64,000 nt of DNA from Hormiphora californensis (Eukaryota; Ctenophora; Tentaculata; Cydippida; Pleurobrachiidae). A model generated the notes under the pieces. That model ran no database searches. It had not been told where the DNA came from and saw only the letters and a program-made list of their open reading frames with translations. The stretch spans positions 6,413,082 to 6,477,081 of the forward strand of contig CM035356.1 of assembly GCA_020137815.1 (NCBI GenBank), written 5' to 3'. Position numbers and translations under genes: made by a program. This document shows positions 1 through 11,525 of the stretch, piece after piece (position 1 is the first letter of the stretch; each line of letters starts with the position of its first letter).

Positions 1-55
1 TGTCCCTAAATCGGGGTGCCACTAAATCGGGGGCCCCTAAATCGGGGTCCGACTG
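1..55. mobile_element. Right end of a pogo/Tc1-like MITE
   Basis: The first 55 bases carry repeated CTAAATCGGGG blocks and end in GGGGTCCGACTG followed by TA. The same terminus, in inverted orientation at both ends, is seen in the complete element at 15738-15834. This is therefore the right part of another copy, cut by the window edge. A CAGTCGGACC-type terminus beside TA resembles Tc1/mariner-pogo terminal repeats (family knowledge). No coding capacity is visible. Confidence 0.6.
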
Positions 56-1460
56 TATAACAATGTCCAAATCGGGCGGCGTGCGACTTTTGGTCAAGGT
101 GGGAGATATCTATCCGCTCCTACTAAAACGAGGGAACGTTTTGAGTGAAATTTGCTTTTTTTTTCCGCTGGCATTTGAAAAATGTATAAATACACGCCAC
201 ACCAGAAAATGCCATGTTTCGATATATATTTTCGGAGCGAAAACTGCAGCATATATCAAAAATTGTTTCATGCCTTCTTTTTTGTGTCATATTTCTTCCA
301 GATCTACTGTTTTTTGTTCAAATAACTCTTCTAACACTGTGTGGACACTTTCTGTAAAGAGGGAGAGTTTTTTGTGTTTGCCGGCAGTCAATGCACAGCA
401 TCGGTCGCTCCACCTGACTTCCTTCAGGCAGTCATGTGGTGTGTAGCATTACGTGTGTTTGTGTCTTAGATTGCGTTTTATTTTTTGTATCCAAAGTACG
501 GTTAAATGAATTTCATATAACGTGATATATACACCACAATTACATATTATATGCGATAGAAAATGCTCCGAGTTTCAATTCTCACATCTTAGATAAGAGG
601 TTCCCCGGTGCTGCTGCTGCACAGCTGCCTCAGTATTCGGACTTGATGTAACGCGCGACAGTCGTATCTCTTTACAAACGATAGTTCAAGCTTGCGCGGC
701 TGCGCGCTTATCAAACTCAAAATGTGGTGCGCGAAGGAGTTTATGCGGGGGTTCTCGCGCGTTACGTTGTTCCCACTCCCTTGGGACTGTAGTGGGGTAC
801 CAATTGCTGTCTTCCGGCTGCTGGCGGTGCTGTGCAGCAGATAAAGTACGTAATGTCTCCCTCTCTCATTGGATATAGGGGGACCTAGACGGTCGTTCTG
901 TGTGGCGGACATGTCTGTATGGTCGATAGAATATAGATTAGGGAGAGATGGATATCACTAGGAGAATAGAAACACGGCGAATAAAAGAAAGGATCATCTC
1001 TGTTTTTACACAATCAGCGTGACATTAAAACATAAACACATTACAGATCCCAGATAGAAACACTTACTCAGCGAATAGTATAATTTTCTATCGTTAACCC
1101 TTGTAAAAGACTGCCCTCTCCGAACCGGGAGCGTTAAATGTTTCCCAAAAAACTGTACCTTGAACTGAGGTCTCTGTTCAAACCAAAAAAAATTACACTG
1201 CTTTAAACCCGTCAGTCCTAGTTCTACTAGTTACATCATATCCAAGTGTCCCTTCCTTGATATTGCTGCTCTGATCTGTCTGGTTCGTGATCTACATTTG
1301 ATACAGTTGAAACGGACCGGTCTGTTTCGGATGCTGTTTCTTCATCTTCCCCAGCACTTGACCTGGAAATGCTGTGTCAGTTGATGTCGGAGTGTGTGTG
1401 TGGAATCTGTCGTTGATTGTTGCATGTCAAACATTCCTTTCCATAAGTTTTAGTGTCTAA

Positions 1461-1519
1461 ATCTGTCTATCTGTCTGTCTGTCAGTCTGTATCTCTGTCT
1501 GTCTGTCTGTCTGTCAGTA
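1461..1519. repeat. CTGT tetranucleotide microsatellite
   Basis: Imperfect tandem CTGT units interrupted by CTAT and CAGT variants. Seen directly. Confidence 0.85.
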
Positions 1520-1694
1520 GGGCATCAAGCTCTCTATGTCCCGTCTGTCCATGCTACTTGTACAGCTGGGCTGTGTCGAGTCTACCTGTAAGCGGGGGGA
1601 GGTGATTTAAACTTGAAACTGTTGGAGACACTGGCTATCTGGGACGAGGCAGCCTCGTCAGTTGCTGCACTGCAGTAGATCGGGGGAGGAGATA

Positions 1695-1782
1695 CGGGTA
1701 CCTAATAGGAAGTTAATGTGTAACGGGTACCTAATAGGAAGTTAATATGTAACGGGTACCTAGTATGAAGTTAATATGTAAC
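1695..1782. repeat. Short triplication, about 29-bp unit
   Basis: Three tandem copies of a unit beginning CGGGTACCTAATAGGAAG and continuing TTAATATGTAA, the third with a few changes. Seen directly. No function can be inferred. Confidence 0.8.
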
Positions 1783-2324
1783 TAGTTACAATTAGAAGGT
1801 GGGATTGTTAGGAATTGGGGTCAGGGTTGTTTGTTCTATTACCCTCGAAGTGAGGGAGGGGTCGAGCAAGGGGGTGTATAACTGTTTAGGGTATTAGTAG
1901 TTTGGGGGAAACGTATTATAGTAAGGGTGGGCACGGGAGTTGAGTAGTCATTAGTCCAACAAAAGGGATAACTTCCAATAAAATTATCGGAGGGTTATAG
2001 ATAGTTCTACACTCCCATTTTGTCTCTAATTTATCAAAAATACCATTTTGTATCTCTAATTTCTCAGTGTGTAAGCCCTATCCCTCATTACCAAGTTAGC
2101 TTTCATATCTTGTACCGCACGTGCTCAAAAACAGCTTTCTTTAAAAAGAAACAAAGGAATTTTAAAGAGAAGACCCGACCCTGGACTCGTGTCAGCCTCA
2201 ATCCTCGCACTCTATTCTTTTCTCTCCCGGACTCTCTCCCTCTAACGACAATTTCAGACCTAGGTTTCCTTAGTTATAGGCCACTAAAGGTAGTACTTGA
2301 CACGCATGTCCCCTGCAGAGTGAT

Positions 2325-2451
<127 letters not shown>

Positions 2452-2710
2452 TATTACACCTCAACATAAAGGGGAAGATGACGTCATATCTAGTGTGCAC
2501 ACTTTCACACACTGGAATCACCGCATTGTGTGTGTGTGCACTTTCCCCTAGTCCAAGTGACTCTATCGCTCTTCTTTCTCTCTTTCTTCTTTAACTATCT
2601 TCATATAATTGTCATAAAAACATAACTCTTTTATTCCCACCACATCTCCTCCCATGAAAACAATTCAAATCCATACGGCTTTGTGTCAAAGACATTACTA
2701 TCCCATCAGA

Positions 2711-2729
2711 AAGAGAGAGAGGGAGGGAA

Positions 2730-2803
<74 letters not shown>
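2711..2803. repeat. GA dinucleotide microsatellite
   Basis: A second GA tract, with GGGA interruptions at its left side, about 110 bp 5' of the stop-codon side of the Ig/FN3 gene. Seen directly. Confidence 0.97.
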
Positions 2804-2805
<2 letters not shown>

Positions 2806-2917
2806 TGCGTGTGAGAAAGCAGTTCAGAAAGATTCCCAGCCATTCAAACATCAACCACATCAACACGCCGAGATCTAACCCACTAGAGGGAGTAACCCAA
2901 CCACAATATGATTGAGA

Positions 2918-3396
2918 TCACAGCTCAACAAACACTTGCCTTTCTCGATCCTGTCTCACCGCGCCAATGGGTTTGAACAACACAACCAAACACACAGCGT
3001 CTGTTACACCGGTGATCTGCCACCCTTCTGATGTATCTCTAAACCAGCCTGTCACCCTTTCTGTCATACTCCTTTCTGTTACACTCCTTCCTGTCACCCT
3101 TGTGGGACTACACACACAGTAAACACCATTCTCTGTTGTCTCACACTCTGACTTAGTTTCTATGTGTTTATACAACCGTAACAACACTGAATCTGTTAAT
3201 GTGCTGTCACTCTGACTGTCACTCTGACCGTCATTAGTACTGTCACTAGTACTGTCACTCACCAGATCATCTCGACCGTCTAGTGTGCCGTCATTCCACA
3301 CCTCTTTTCGGATCTCGTGGGCACGTCTCGCCCTCACAATTATCACAAGGAGAGCTGCGATTAGGACTAGCAGCACCAGCCCTCCTATCACTGCAC
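2918..3396 (-). CDS. Exon 5: transmembrane helix and cytoplasmic tail
   Basis: After the CCCCAG acceptor the frame gives AVIGGLVLLVLIAALLVIIV and a basic stop-transfer RARRAHEIRK. A Ser/Asp/Thr-rich stretch (DSTSDSTNDGQSDSQSDST) and a tail ending in VFVEL follow. The acidic Ser-rich run has the look of casein-kinase-type phosphorylation sites (inference). No kinase or known signalling domain is present. Confidence 0.8.
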
Positions 3397-5577
3397 CTGG
3401 GGAGTTTTATATTAATAGACTACTGCAGCTGGGATATGAATGAATTGAGTTTTAGGGAGTGCTGTATCATAAAATTACTATTTATGAAATATATAGGCCT
3501 TTAAAATGTGCGTGAGAAGTGTGGGGTGGATTATATTATGTGCATTATAATTTTGACATTTGGCCGGTTCCCAAATGAGGAACCGAACAAGCAACTCCAC
3601 AAGGCAAATCTAAAGAAATGTGAATCCTAACCTTTTGATAACACCAAATAGGGAATAACCACTTTATTTTCATCTTTCATACCCCTCCCTAGTTTAGTAT
3701 TCCCAACGATTAATATTAGAATGTACATAATGACCATCTGTGTCACGTCCCATGATGTAACACACACGGAGCGAGAGTACATCAAATGTTCATTATATAT
3801 CTCTCCCTCTCTCTCACTTTCTCCCACTTCCCCTCTCTCTATCTCTCTCCCACTTCCCCTCTCTCTCTATCTCTCTCCCACTTCCCCTCTCTATCTCTCC
3901 CGCTTCCCTCCCCCGCTAAGAAGAAGTGATCAAATTAAAATGTACACCCCTGCTGTTCTACCGTTCCTTCTGGAATGATATCATCACCATGAATAGACAT
4001 CTCCATGACTTGCAGTAGACCTCACTTTGGTAGTAAAGTTTCCCCTTCCTTGCAGGCATGCTAAAACGTGCCCCCCCCCCCCCCACTCGTGCCCTACTAC
4101 ATACATACTACATCATCATGACCATGATATCCGTTGGAGGCAAAAGATAAACTTCTCCATTGGTTGTGTGAGTGGATTGAATACCCAAAAACCCCACAAA
4201 CGACTCACGCTTTATAATGTAGAGGAATTGTTTTTGATTCCCCACCCCAATTATCGGTTGTATGTTATTGTTGTTCCAGTCTACTTCCCACTGTTAATAC
4301 ACAAAGCTATATCTAACGATTATGATACTCCCCACGCCCCGGAAAAAAGGGAGAACTGGTTCTGGCTCAGAGTGCAAACACATCATGAATTGAATCTCTT
4401 GCCCCTCTCTCATAATCTCTCCCTCTCTCTTTCTCTCCCTCTCTCTCTGTCTCTCTCTTTCTCTCTTTCTCACTTTGCTCATACCTTCCTACAACTACCA
4501 ACCTCCCCCCACATGCTAAAAAATATAATATGCTACACTCACACAGAATCTAGAGTCATCTTGGCTGGCAACACTGTTAGGATTGAAACGATACATCTCT
4601 TAGAAATTATGGCAGTTTATAAAAACAAGTTGGTGGAAGAGCTACCAACTATTTGGAGCAAATAAGGTCAGGACATTGCCTGACAAGGTTGATGTATGAT
4701 GAGTGCAAATTGAATGAACTAGACAGAGTGTTGAATATATCAATAATATATTGTACCCACCTATAATTGAGACAGTAGGTGAGGAACTGGTGCTTTCCGT
4801 TCTGGGTATGATAGGTAGGTGCCACTGTCTCACCCTCCCTAACTGTGTACACACTCTTCCTTACTGGGGGAAATATAGAGATGAGATCATCATGAATAGA
4901 CATCCAGTAGTCGGAGTATGTCGTAAATATGTGTATAGAATGGGGGGGGGGGGGATGAATGGAAATATTGGGGTGTCTCCGTCTCATACACAAAGGAGAT
5001 TCATCTTCTTTGAGGTCAAACTTCGACCTAGTTCGGAAATCGGAGAAGTCTTTTGTGAGACAAGGTTAAGTGAGATTGCTACCTCATACCTGGGGGACTG
5101 GAACAGCAGCGAGTGTGGAAGACCATGTTGAGTGTATATTGTGACATGGGAACCAGCCCAGTAACAGTAAAACTCTCCGTTGTGTCATTAAACCTGCGAA
5201 CCAGCGCATTCTCGTCTTTATCAAACACCTGAATAATGAAGGTCATTAGGCATTAGTCGTTAGTTATTAGTCATTAGTCATAATGATCATTGATCTACCG
5301 AACCATCACAGATCGCGCTCATTTTGAAAGAAAATGACGGTGTGAGCCACACAAAGTGATCGGTACTTCATCCTGCATGAATCAGCTGTGAGATCGGTGT
5401 AAGAGTAAAACCTAGAACCCATACAACATATTTTCCACCTAAAATATTTTATCCTGTGAGGAATCCAATAGTATGCTCTTTTGGGGTCTACGTATATCCC
5501 AGTGACAATACAGTTAGGTCATGACGGGGTCATGAATTACAAAGTGAACCAGCCTGGGAGATTTAATGTTTTACAAC

Positions 5578-5609
<32 letters not shown>

Positions 5610-8187
5610 TACCACATGTCTCCTGGTTGCGGCGTAAGACAAAGCTCCAATCTCTCCCTACCCTCAATATATACCTCTCCCTACCCTCAATATATATCTC
5701 GATATTAGTGGACGTTATATTTGTAGGGTAGTCTTCCTTTGAACACGCGGAAAAACCTCATTAACGTTTTACACACACACTAACGGCTGATATACACCAC
5801 TAGTAGTAGCTTTAGTTCGTACAGAGTGCTCCCGAAATAGTAACCCTTCTCCGTATTATAATAGGACATACTGCACCTTCTTCTTCTTCTGGGAGGACGC
5901 TGGCTAGTGCGAAGCACTAGCCAGTAAGGGGTGGGTGCCATGGGGCTCCCGTTCCCCGTCCTGGGTGGTGTGGCTGGTATGTTGCCAACTGCTTCGGCCC
6001 AAGGAGACTTGGGGAGCTGGTGGCATACCAGGTCACAGGGGAAACCTCCCTTTAAGGGGTGGTTTCAGGGGGGTGAAGTATCTCCATCGCCTTCTTATAG
6101 AACGAGATCGTTTTTCTAAGGGGTTGATGGTGTCTAATTTCGTACATGCTGAGGCCCAGCCTGTCAAAGGATTCCTGTCGGAGTTTCCAAAGGGCGGGGC
6201 ATTCAGTAAGTACATGCTTTATTGTCTCGTCTTCCATCCCACATGCTGCACAGGTTGTGGTCTCGACTTTTTTTAATTTTTTCCCCGCCCGGGTGAATGC
6301 CGAAGGCATTCACCCGGATGCCTTTTGTAAAAAGGCATAGGGGTTTAGAATTCGACAAGTTTACATACTAGTGAGGTGTCACGGTCACAAAACTGGCTGT
6401 AACACGCTCAGTTGCGAGGGACAACGGTGTTGCTCCTTCATCATCCTTGATGGGCCGGGATCCATCTAATCATGACATCGTTGAATATGGCTAGGGTGTT
6501 CAGATTTTTGATAGTCTTTATCGTGGTTTTTGATCTGCATGTCGTGGAGTCTAGGGTCTTTATTGTCCCTTGACTGTCACAGTTTATGAGTATTCGCTCG
6601 TTAGCTGTTCCCCTATCCAGGAGATATTGAGCCGTCTGTTGTATGGCATACATTTCTGCCGCCGGGACAGTTCCTTCGGGGCCTAGGTTATACGAATTTC
6701 GAGCTAGCTCTGTTTCGCCAGAGTGGATAATGTATCCTGCACCGGCATTGTTGTTAACCAGTATCTTACTACTTAGATCCAAACAACATTTAGTCAGTCA
6801 TTTAGTATGGATAGTGGATACAGTCATGGATAGTGGTTACAGTCATCAAGTATAGTATGGCAATCATATGGACATCAGACCCTTATTGAGTTTCGCTACT
6901 CTCCCCAGTCCCCCATAATACAGGGATTATAATTAAATTAATTACCGCTAATTACCGTGAGAGTATAGCCGGTGACAATATCATTGGCCATGTTGGCGGG
7001 AGGCTGTTTCCACGTAACATCCAAGGTAGTGCTAGTTCGGAGTCCGATAGTAAAATCTACACCACCACTTGGTGTGCCTGGATCTGGAAAGGGAAGGTAG
7101 GGTTAGTCGGTGTGGTTAGTAGTGAGGTTAGTGGTGTGGTTAGTGGTGAGGTTAGTTGTGAGGTTAGTGGTGAGGTTAATGGTGAGGTTAGTTGTGTGGT
7201 TAGTGGTGAGGTTAGTTGTGAGGTTAGTTGTGTGGTTAGTGGTGAGGTTAGTGGTGTGGTTAGTGGTGTGGTTATTTGTGAGGTTAATGGTGAGGTTAGT
7301 GGTGAGGTTATTTGTGAGGTTAATGGTGAGGTTAGTGGTGTGGTAAGGATCATGACGTCATAGGAAATAAGGTTTCTATGAGCGCCAGGAATTTAGAGGG
7401 GAGGGGGAATTGTTACATAGCTTGTAGCCCATAAAATAATATGGTTTTGTTTTCATTTGTAGGGAGGGTAGCTGGTCCTGTTTCCGTAATGGAAACCACA
7501 GAATCTCGTAATAATAATTCCTTATCATGGACTTGGCATGCAAAGACAATCATGTAGTTTAAAAACTGAGATGACGATATGTTGCTTTACGCAGATCTAG
7601 TCATAGTAAAACGAGTGAAGAAGTGTAAAATTGAGAATCCTAGCAACTTCATTTTTCAAACTATAACAACTCCCTCTTTCTCTCTGGTTTATTACTTATC
7701 TGCCCCATTCTTTTCTCCCACTCTCTTTCTCTCTCTCTCTCTCTGTGTCCCTCTCTCTCTCCCCTCTCTTTTCCTCCCCTTTTCTCTCTATCGTTTTCCA
7801 TTGCTCCAAGTAATAACAGAACATCCGCCTAATGAAGCCTTTCATCACTCTATTCCTTTACCAATAGCGCAAGCTATAACGTTCATTTTCCACCTAACAT
7901 CGACTTGCTGAGTGTGTGTGTTATCCGTTTACTTCTTGGCAGTTTGTCTAATGTCTAATGATTATCGTCTTCTTTCTTCATATACAGGGTGTCCCATATT
8001 AATACAGGGTGTCCCATATATACAGGGTGTCCCATATATACAGGGTGTCCCATATAAGTGACGGTTGGCGAGCTGCACAATGTACATTCAATATACCACT
8101 TCAATCAATAGTTGTATCACGCAGCTGTCATCATTGTTATATGATTACTGCTAAACTGAGAGATGATGTTATGATTGCCAGTGAACA

Positions 8188-8258
<71 letters not shown>

Positions 8259-10338
8259 AGAGAGAGAGAGAGAGAGAGAGAGAGGGGATAGTGACAGATA
8301 TAGGAACGATGAAGACATGAAAAAAAGAGGGGATATAGTGACATTGTAGACGTTTCATTAGAGAGAAAACACTTTTGCTGCTGCCACCAACGGCAGCTGC
8401 AGGGTAACATATTCTACATTTTCTCCTAATTTTCTACAGCTCTCCTCCATCTATACTGCTACTACACCACTAGTTACAACTGTCCACCTTGTTGTTGTGC
8501 CCCCTGCTTGCCCCCTGCTTAGTTGGTTAGAGCGGTTGGTGCTATAATTACAGCCCTGTTTAGGGAACTCGCCTTGTGTGTGTGTGACACAGCTGCTGTC
8601 ACAACTATCTGACACATGTGTTCTAGAACTAGCCCCAGGTTTCAGGAAACCTAGTGTTTACATTCGTTACACACATGTGTGCCCATAATATATGATGGGC
8701 CTTAGTAATGTTATAATATCGTACAGACATGATAATTACACCCCTGATTATTTATAATCCCTTGAAATTTTATCAATTATTCTGACAACTTCCCTCCAGT
8801 TCAGCCTAAATGACCATTATATTACCCACCCTATAGTTTACAGCTATTATATGACGTCACGAATATCATGACCATTATATTTCCCTATAGTTTACACATG
8901 TGATGACGTCCCCGATATTTGAGATGGTCAGGAAGCACGATGATACAATATTCTACATCTCCCTCGCCCTCATCACCATATCATTCGTGTTCCTAATCGC
9001 AACCCTCGTATCTTGTGTGGTGATCATCAAACGAAAACGGAACTACTGCGCCAACTGTCGTCAAGTGATTCGACTTGAAAATGCGATCATCAAAAAAGGA
9101 ATCGGTGCGGTATCCCATGAATCGCTCCTCCGAGTAAAGACGGCCATCTCGACAACCCTAACGGAAAACCCAGAATATGACCGAGTCCCGGGGACCCAGT
9201 CGGCCGCTAGTAACCCTCACTACGCTCCAGTGTCCGACTACACTACAATGCACAGTAGTGAAGGAGGAGGGTCGTGTGGGGAGTTGGGCAAAATGGGAAA
9301 TGTAGTTCCATCAGCGGGTTCTGCCTCAGTTCAGAGCCTGTTTAACGGGGTTCACAAACAGGAATATGAGTACATGAGGAGTCCTAAATTAAATGCTCGG
9401 ATGATACGGTACATGAATATGAAGAGCTCTAATATTTCCATCAACTCAAGTAAAAGTGCTATAACGTGATGTGAGACAGATTGGAATGTTGTATGATCAG
9501 TTTTCATTCAATATTATGTGAAACAAAACAATCTTCAGTGACAGTTACATGTTATCATTCTATTTATATAATCATCATACTAATATGTTAAAATTATCAG
9601 TTATTATTACCAGTTCTAATTGATGTCGTTTCACTGGATCCCCGGGTACCAGCACTATTGAATGCTGCCACTGACAGAGTATAAAGGGTGTACGGCTGGA
9701 GTTGAGTTAGGGCGATGGAGGGAAGAGTCGATTTCACTTCAATATCTCCGGGGTTTAGGTTTACAATGTAATATTGGGCTGAATTACCTGGGAAAGAATT
9801 TGTGTGAGATTTGGTTGTTCTAACCCTCGGAGAGAGAGAGGGGCGAACAAAGTAAATGTGCGATAACTAACAGGGAATTTTTAACAAAGAAGTGAAGACT
9901 GAAGCGTATACCTGACCAGGAGAGAGTGAGAGATGTTGATGATATATTGGAGGCAGATGGAGCAGCAGGTATTGAGGGAGGTTCAATTACAACTACGGTG
10001 AGGGCGACTGAAGTTTCAAATAAATATGCATCATTCTCAGTCGCTATGCAAACGTACTCTCCACTTTGTGACTTTGTTGCATTGCTGAGTGTCAAACTCT
10101 GTTTTGTCTCACTAAACAACAGTTTTTCATCTGAATTTGGGTAAATTGTGTTGCCGTTTTTCTTCCAAAAGTAGGTGGGAGATCCGGGCCAACTTTGTGT
10201 TTTACACTGCAGGACCAGAGCTGTTTTCCATGGTATGGAGGAGGTGGAGGGGGGTGTTGTTACAATAGAAGGAGGGGATACTGAGGATATTGGTGAGAAA
10301 TAGACACAAGCTGTAGCTAACAACAGAATGTTCATCAT
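2918..10338 (-). CDS. Ig/FN3 single-pass membrane protein (receptor or adhesion type), complete five-exon gene
   Basis: Five exons join in compatible phase: 10338-9912, 9787-9611, 7083-6956, 5228-5090 and 3396-2918. The predicted product is a type I membrane protein with a signal peptide, one Ig domain, two FN3 domains (each split over two exons), one transmembrane helix beginning at IGGLVLLVLIAALLVIIV, and an intracellular tail of about 130 residues. The Ig domain has the canonical pair of cysteines (ALVLQCK and GEYVCIA), the core Trp in YFWKK and a SGEYVC F-strand. Proteins of this build act as cell-adhesion molecules or receptors, but no ligand can be named. The gene carries a LINE remnant in its third intron and a nested opposite-strand gene in its second. 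The phase logic (exon 4 ends G, TM exon starts GTGCAGTG) gives an uninterrupted SSPPGAVIGG junction, which supports direct splicing between them. Confidence 0.82.
3397..5089. other. Intron of the Ig/FN3 gene with C and CT tracts
   Basis: No supported exon. It contains CT-rich tracts at about 3801-3915 and 4409-4470, a poly-C run at about 4072-4084 and a poly-G run near 4942-4952. A spliceable-looking open segment at 4761-4863 breaks the phase with the transmembrane exon and was rejected. Confidence 0.5.
5090..5228 (-). CDS. Exon 4: second half of second FN3 domain
   Basis: The frame reads VFDKDENALVRRFNDTTE, then SFTVTGLVPMSQYTLNM and VFHTRCCSSPP. LVPMSQYTLNMVF is a typical FN3 E-F strand region. 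Two adjacent cysteines lie just before the membrane. The acceptor is ATTCAG and the donor GTATGAG. Confidence 0.8.
5579..5608. repeat. Poly-C homopolymer, about 30 bp
   Basis: An uninterrupted C run in an intron of the Ig/FN3 gene. Its exact length is likely uncertain, as it is for all long homopolymers. Confidence 0.9.
5901..5926. repeat. Perfect hairpin with GCGAAGC core
   Basis: CTGGCTAGTGC-GAA-GCACTAGCCAG is a perfect inverted repeat with an 11-bp stem and a GAA loop, at the 3' end of the LINE remnant. Seen directly. Confidence 0.85.
6288..6318. repeat. Perfect hairpin with GAA loop
   Basis: The arms CCGGGTGAATGCC and GGCATTCACCCGG flank a GAA-type centre. It lies at the junction between the Cys-His segment and the RNase H segment of the LINE remnant. 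Confidence 0.8.
6956..7083 (-). CDS. Exon 3: first half of second FN3 domain
   Basis: The frame reads DPGTPSGGVDFTIGLRTS, then TTLDVTWKQPPANMAN and DIVTGYTLT, with the FN3 B-strand Trp and the C-strand GY motif. The acceptor is TTCCAG and the donor GTAATTAG. It enters in phase 1 and leaves in phase 0. Confidence 0.82.
7100..7345. repeat. 12-bp minisatellite (GGTTAGTGGTGA family)
   Basis: About 20 tandem copies of a 12-bp unit with G/T substitutions, starting 17 bp from an exon of the Ig/FN3 gene. Because 12 is a multiple of 3, all frames stay open, which explains the apparent Val- or Thr-rich frames. Confidence 0.9.
7985..8056. repeat. Four tandem copies of ACAGGGTGTCCCATAT
   Basis: Four near-identical 16-22 bp units, each containing the partial palindrome GGGTGTCCC. 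Seen directly. Confidence 0.85.
8188..8285. repeat. GA dinucleotide microsatellite
   Basis: A GA tract interrupted once by GC and once by a run of nine Gs. Confidence 0.95.
8903..9469 (+). CDS. Nested small membrane protein, unknown function
   Basis: An uninterrupted 188-codon frame from ATG at 8903 to TGA at 9467-9469. It has a short N-terminus, one strong hydrophobic helix (IFYISLALITISFVFLIATL and onward to VVII) followed by basic KRKRN, a CANC pair, then a hydrophilic tail. The positive residues after the helix predict an N-out/C-in topology without a cleaved signal. The tail carries tyrosine motifs of signalling type: NPEYDRV, NPHYAPV, SDYTTM and EYEYM (NPxY-like and possible SH2/PTB sites, inference). 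It lies wholly inside an intron of the minus-strand Ig/FN3 gene. It could be a single-exon gene or the last exon of a longer plus-strand gene. I do not recognise a family. Confidence 0.6.
   Translation: MTSPIFEMVRKHDDTIFYISLALITISFVFLIATLVSCVVIIKRKRNYCANCRQVIRLENAIIKKGIGAVSHESLLRVKTAISTTLTENPEYDRVPGTQSAASNPHYAPVSDYTTMHSSEGGGSCGELGKMGNVVPSAGSASVQSLFNGVHKQEYEYMRSPKLNARMIRYMNMKSSNISINSSKSAIT
9611..9787 (-). CDS. Exon 2: second half of first FN3 domain
   Basis: Between a CCCAG acceptor and a GTAATAAT donor the frame reads GNSAQYYIVNLNPGD, then LQPYTLYTLSVAAFNSAG. The Y-x-L-x-V-A-A-x-N motif is the F-strand signature of FN3. The phase (G|GT) agrees with exon 1. Confidence 0.85.
9912..10338 (-). 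CDS. Exon 1: signal peptide, Ig domain, start of first FN3
   Basis: Starts at ATG (10338) with MMNILLLATACVYFSPISS, a hydrophobic signal peptide. The Ig domain follows, with Cys in LVLQCKT, Trp in FWKKNG and the second Cys in GEYVCIATEN. After that, PPSIPAAPSASNISSTSL and TLSWS form the A/B strands of an FN3 domain. The donor GTATAC follows TGGTCAG. There are two adjacent ATG codons; the first is chosen. Confidence 0.85.
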
Positions 10339-11296
10339 CGGTTCATGAGATCATTCCGGATATCATCTCACTTCCTGTAATGCTTCATTTTAATGTGTTG
10401 AAATATGTAATATAATCATTTATATATACCACTTTATAGTGTAAAATAATGGAGCACGCACCAACAGCCTGTAACGCTTGACATACTCGCTCACTTTCAA
10501 AAGTGGTGCAAATCTTGCCTCAAACAAGAGAAATATCAAATCTAACCAAAGTTAGGGTTTTTGAGTTAGCGACATCGAGTAAACACTAGGTACAGCAACG
10601 AGTTTTTTGTCTTTCTCGCCTCACCAGGACAGTGGGAAGTTTCATATGACCCAACTGGCCCCCACTTTTTAGTTCGGTTTCAATTTTATCAATTATCGCT
10701 TAATTAAAAAAGGAATCTAGGTTATGGTCAATCTATCTGCAGGGGTATGAGTAAGAGGGGACTGCTACAGCAACAAAACAACAAAACAACAAACCGACAC
10801 CGGATTTTTGATCGTTTTTGAAACATTTTATTTGCTGAGCTGCAGCTGTACCGCAGTACTTAATTATGAGCCGCGCGTATTGTACCGCGCAAAAACATGA
10901 CGCGCAGCTAATTTCACAATTATACACTCCAGCACAACAATTTGTTTGACATAAGCTTAGAGAAATAAAACTTGAATTTGCAACAATAATGTGTTTTCGT
11001 TATGAAAAATCGGAAAAGTAAAAAAATCTGTCAGATAATTTATAAATTTACACCTTATTAATATTTTTCCTTTATTTACATTACATTCAAATATCATATG
11101 TAAATATTTTGATATACATATCCATTTCGAAGTGTCAGTATTGGTTATCAATATATTTTGGTGTAACAACGGGGTCTAAAAAGTCTACACATCACTCATT
11201 CACTCATCTACAACCTCAACTCACCTACACACTACTTCAAGTACTTCAGCTTCATTTCACATGCAACACTTCACCAGCGCCTATAAAACATCACTA
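10339..11296. other. Intergenic region between two minus-strand genes
   Basis: AT-rich and without a supported gene. It should contain the promoter of the Ig/FN3 gene (near 10340-10600) and the 3' UTR of the transporter gene (near 11000-11296). AATAAA on the minus strand was not confidently placed. No repeats of note. Confidence 0.45.
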
Positions 11297-11525
11297 CTAG
11301 TTTTCCTGCAGTTGGAGGTGTCCTTTTGGTATTTCAGTACGTTGTTCCTCCTCTTGATTCTCCATGGTAACGACAGTCTCCTCCCTAGCAACCGTCTCCA
11401 TGGCATCCGGTTCATCAGTGAACTCCTGATGGTTTATTGGTTTCACTCGTTTTACCATCATTACAGATATGGTCGAGAGTGCTATGCAGCCACAACCAAT
11501 TAGTGTCCACACGTCCGGGTACTCC
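11297..11525 (-). CDS. Transporter exon 8: last helix and acidic tail
   Basis: Reads [19 protein letters not shown], then [11 protein letters not shown] and a Glu-rich cytosolic tail to the stop at 11297. Confidence 0.82.

Larger units (their letters stand above)
5880..6782 (-). mobile_element. 3' fragment of a LINE retrotransposon (RNase H and Cys-His tail)
   Basis: On the minus strand an RNase H-like domain at 6782-6441 shows PAAEMYAIQQTAQYLL (catalytic Glu), ILINCDSQGTIKTL (catalytic Asp) and a terminal RWIPAHQG motif ending in a stop. Then 6309-6052 encodes a Cys-Cys-His-Cys segment (CAACGMEDETIKHVLTEC) typical of the region after RNase H in non-LTR elements. The two parts are in different frames and the reverse transcriptase is absent. 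This is a dead, 5'-truncated copy inside an intron of the Ig/FN3 gene. The 3' end has a CTT/GAA-type simple tail near 5879 and two hairpins. No target-site duplication was identified. Confidence 0.75.
7346..8902. other. Intron sequence with microsatellites, no exon seen
   Basis: It holds a CT-rich tract near 7724-7790, four tandem copies of ACAGGGTGTCCCATAT at 7985-8056 and a GA tract at 8188-8285. The stretch from 8330 to 8900 shows no repeat or gene that I can identify. It may contain the promoter of the nested plus-strand gene. No TATA box could be assigned. Confidence 0.5.

Noticed and set aside
589-912. A 107-codon minus-strand frame
   Set aside because: No recognisable domain, signal or neighbouring exons. 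Its length is within chance expectation for this composition.
4761-4863. Candidate extra exon of the Ig/FN3 gene (VRKSVYTVREGETVAPTY and onward)
   Set aside because: It has acceptor and donor signals, but it exits in phase 2 and would throw the transmembrane exon out of frame. Direct joining of 5090 to 3396 is in phase and reads through smoothly.
7057-7353. Thr/Ser/Pro-rich minus-strand frame that resembles a second mucin domain
   Set aside because: It is the 12-bp minisatellite in an intron. The real FN3 exon at 6956-7083 overlaps its end in a different, domain-bearing frame.
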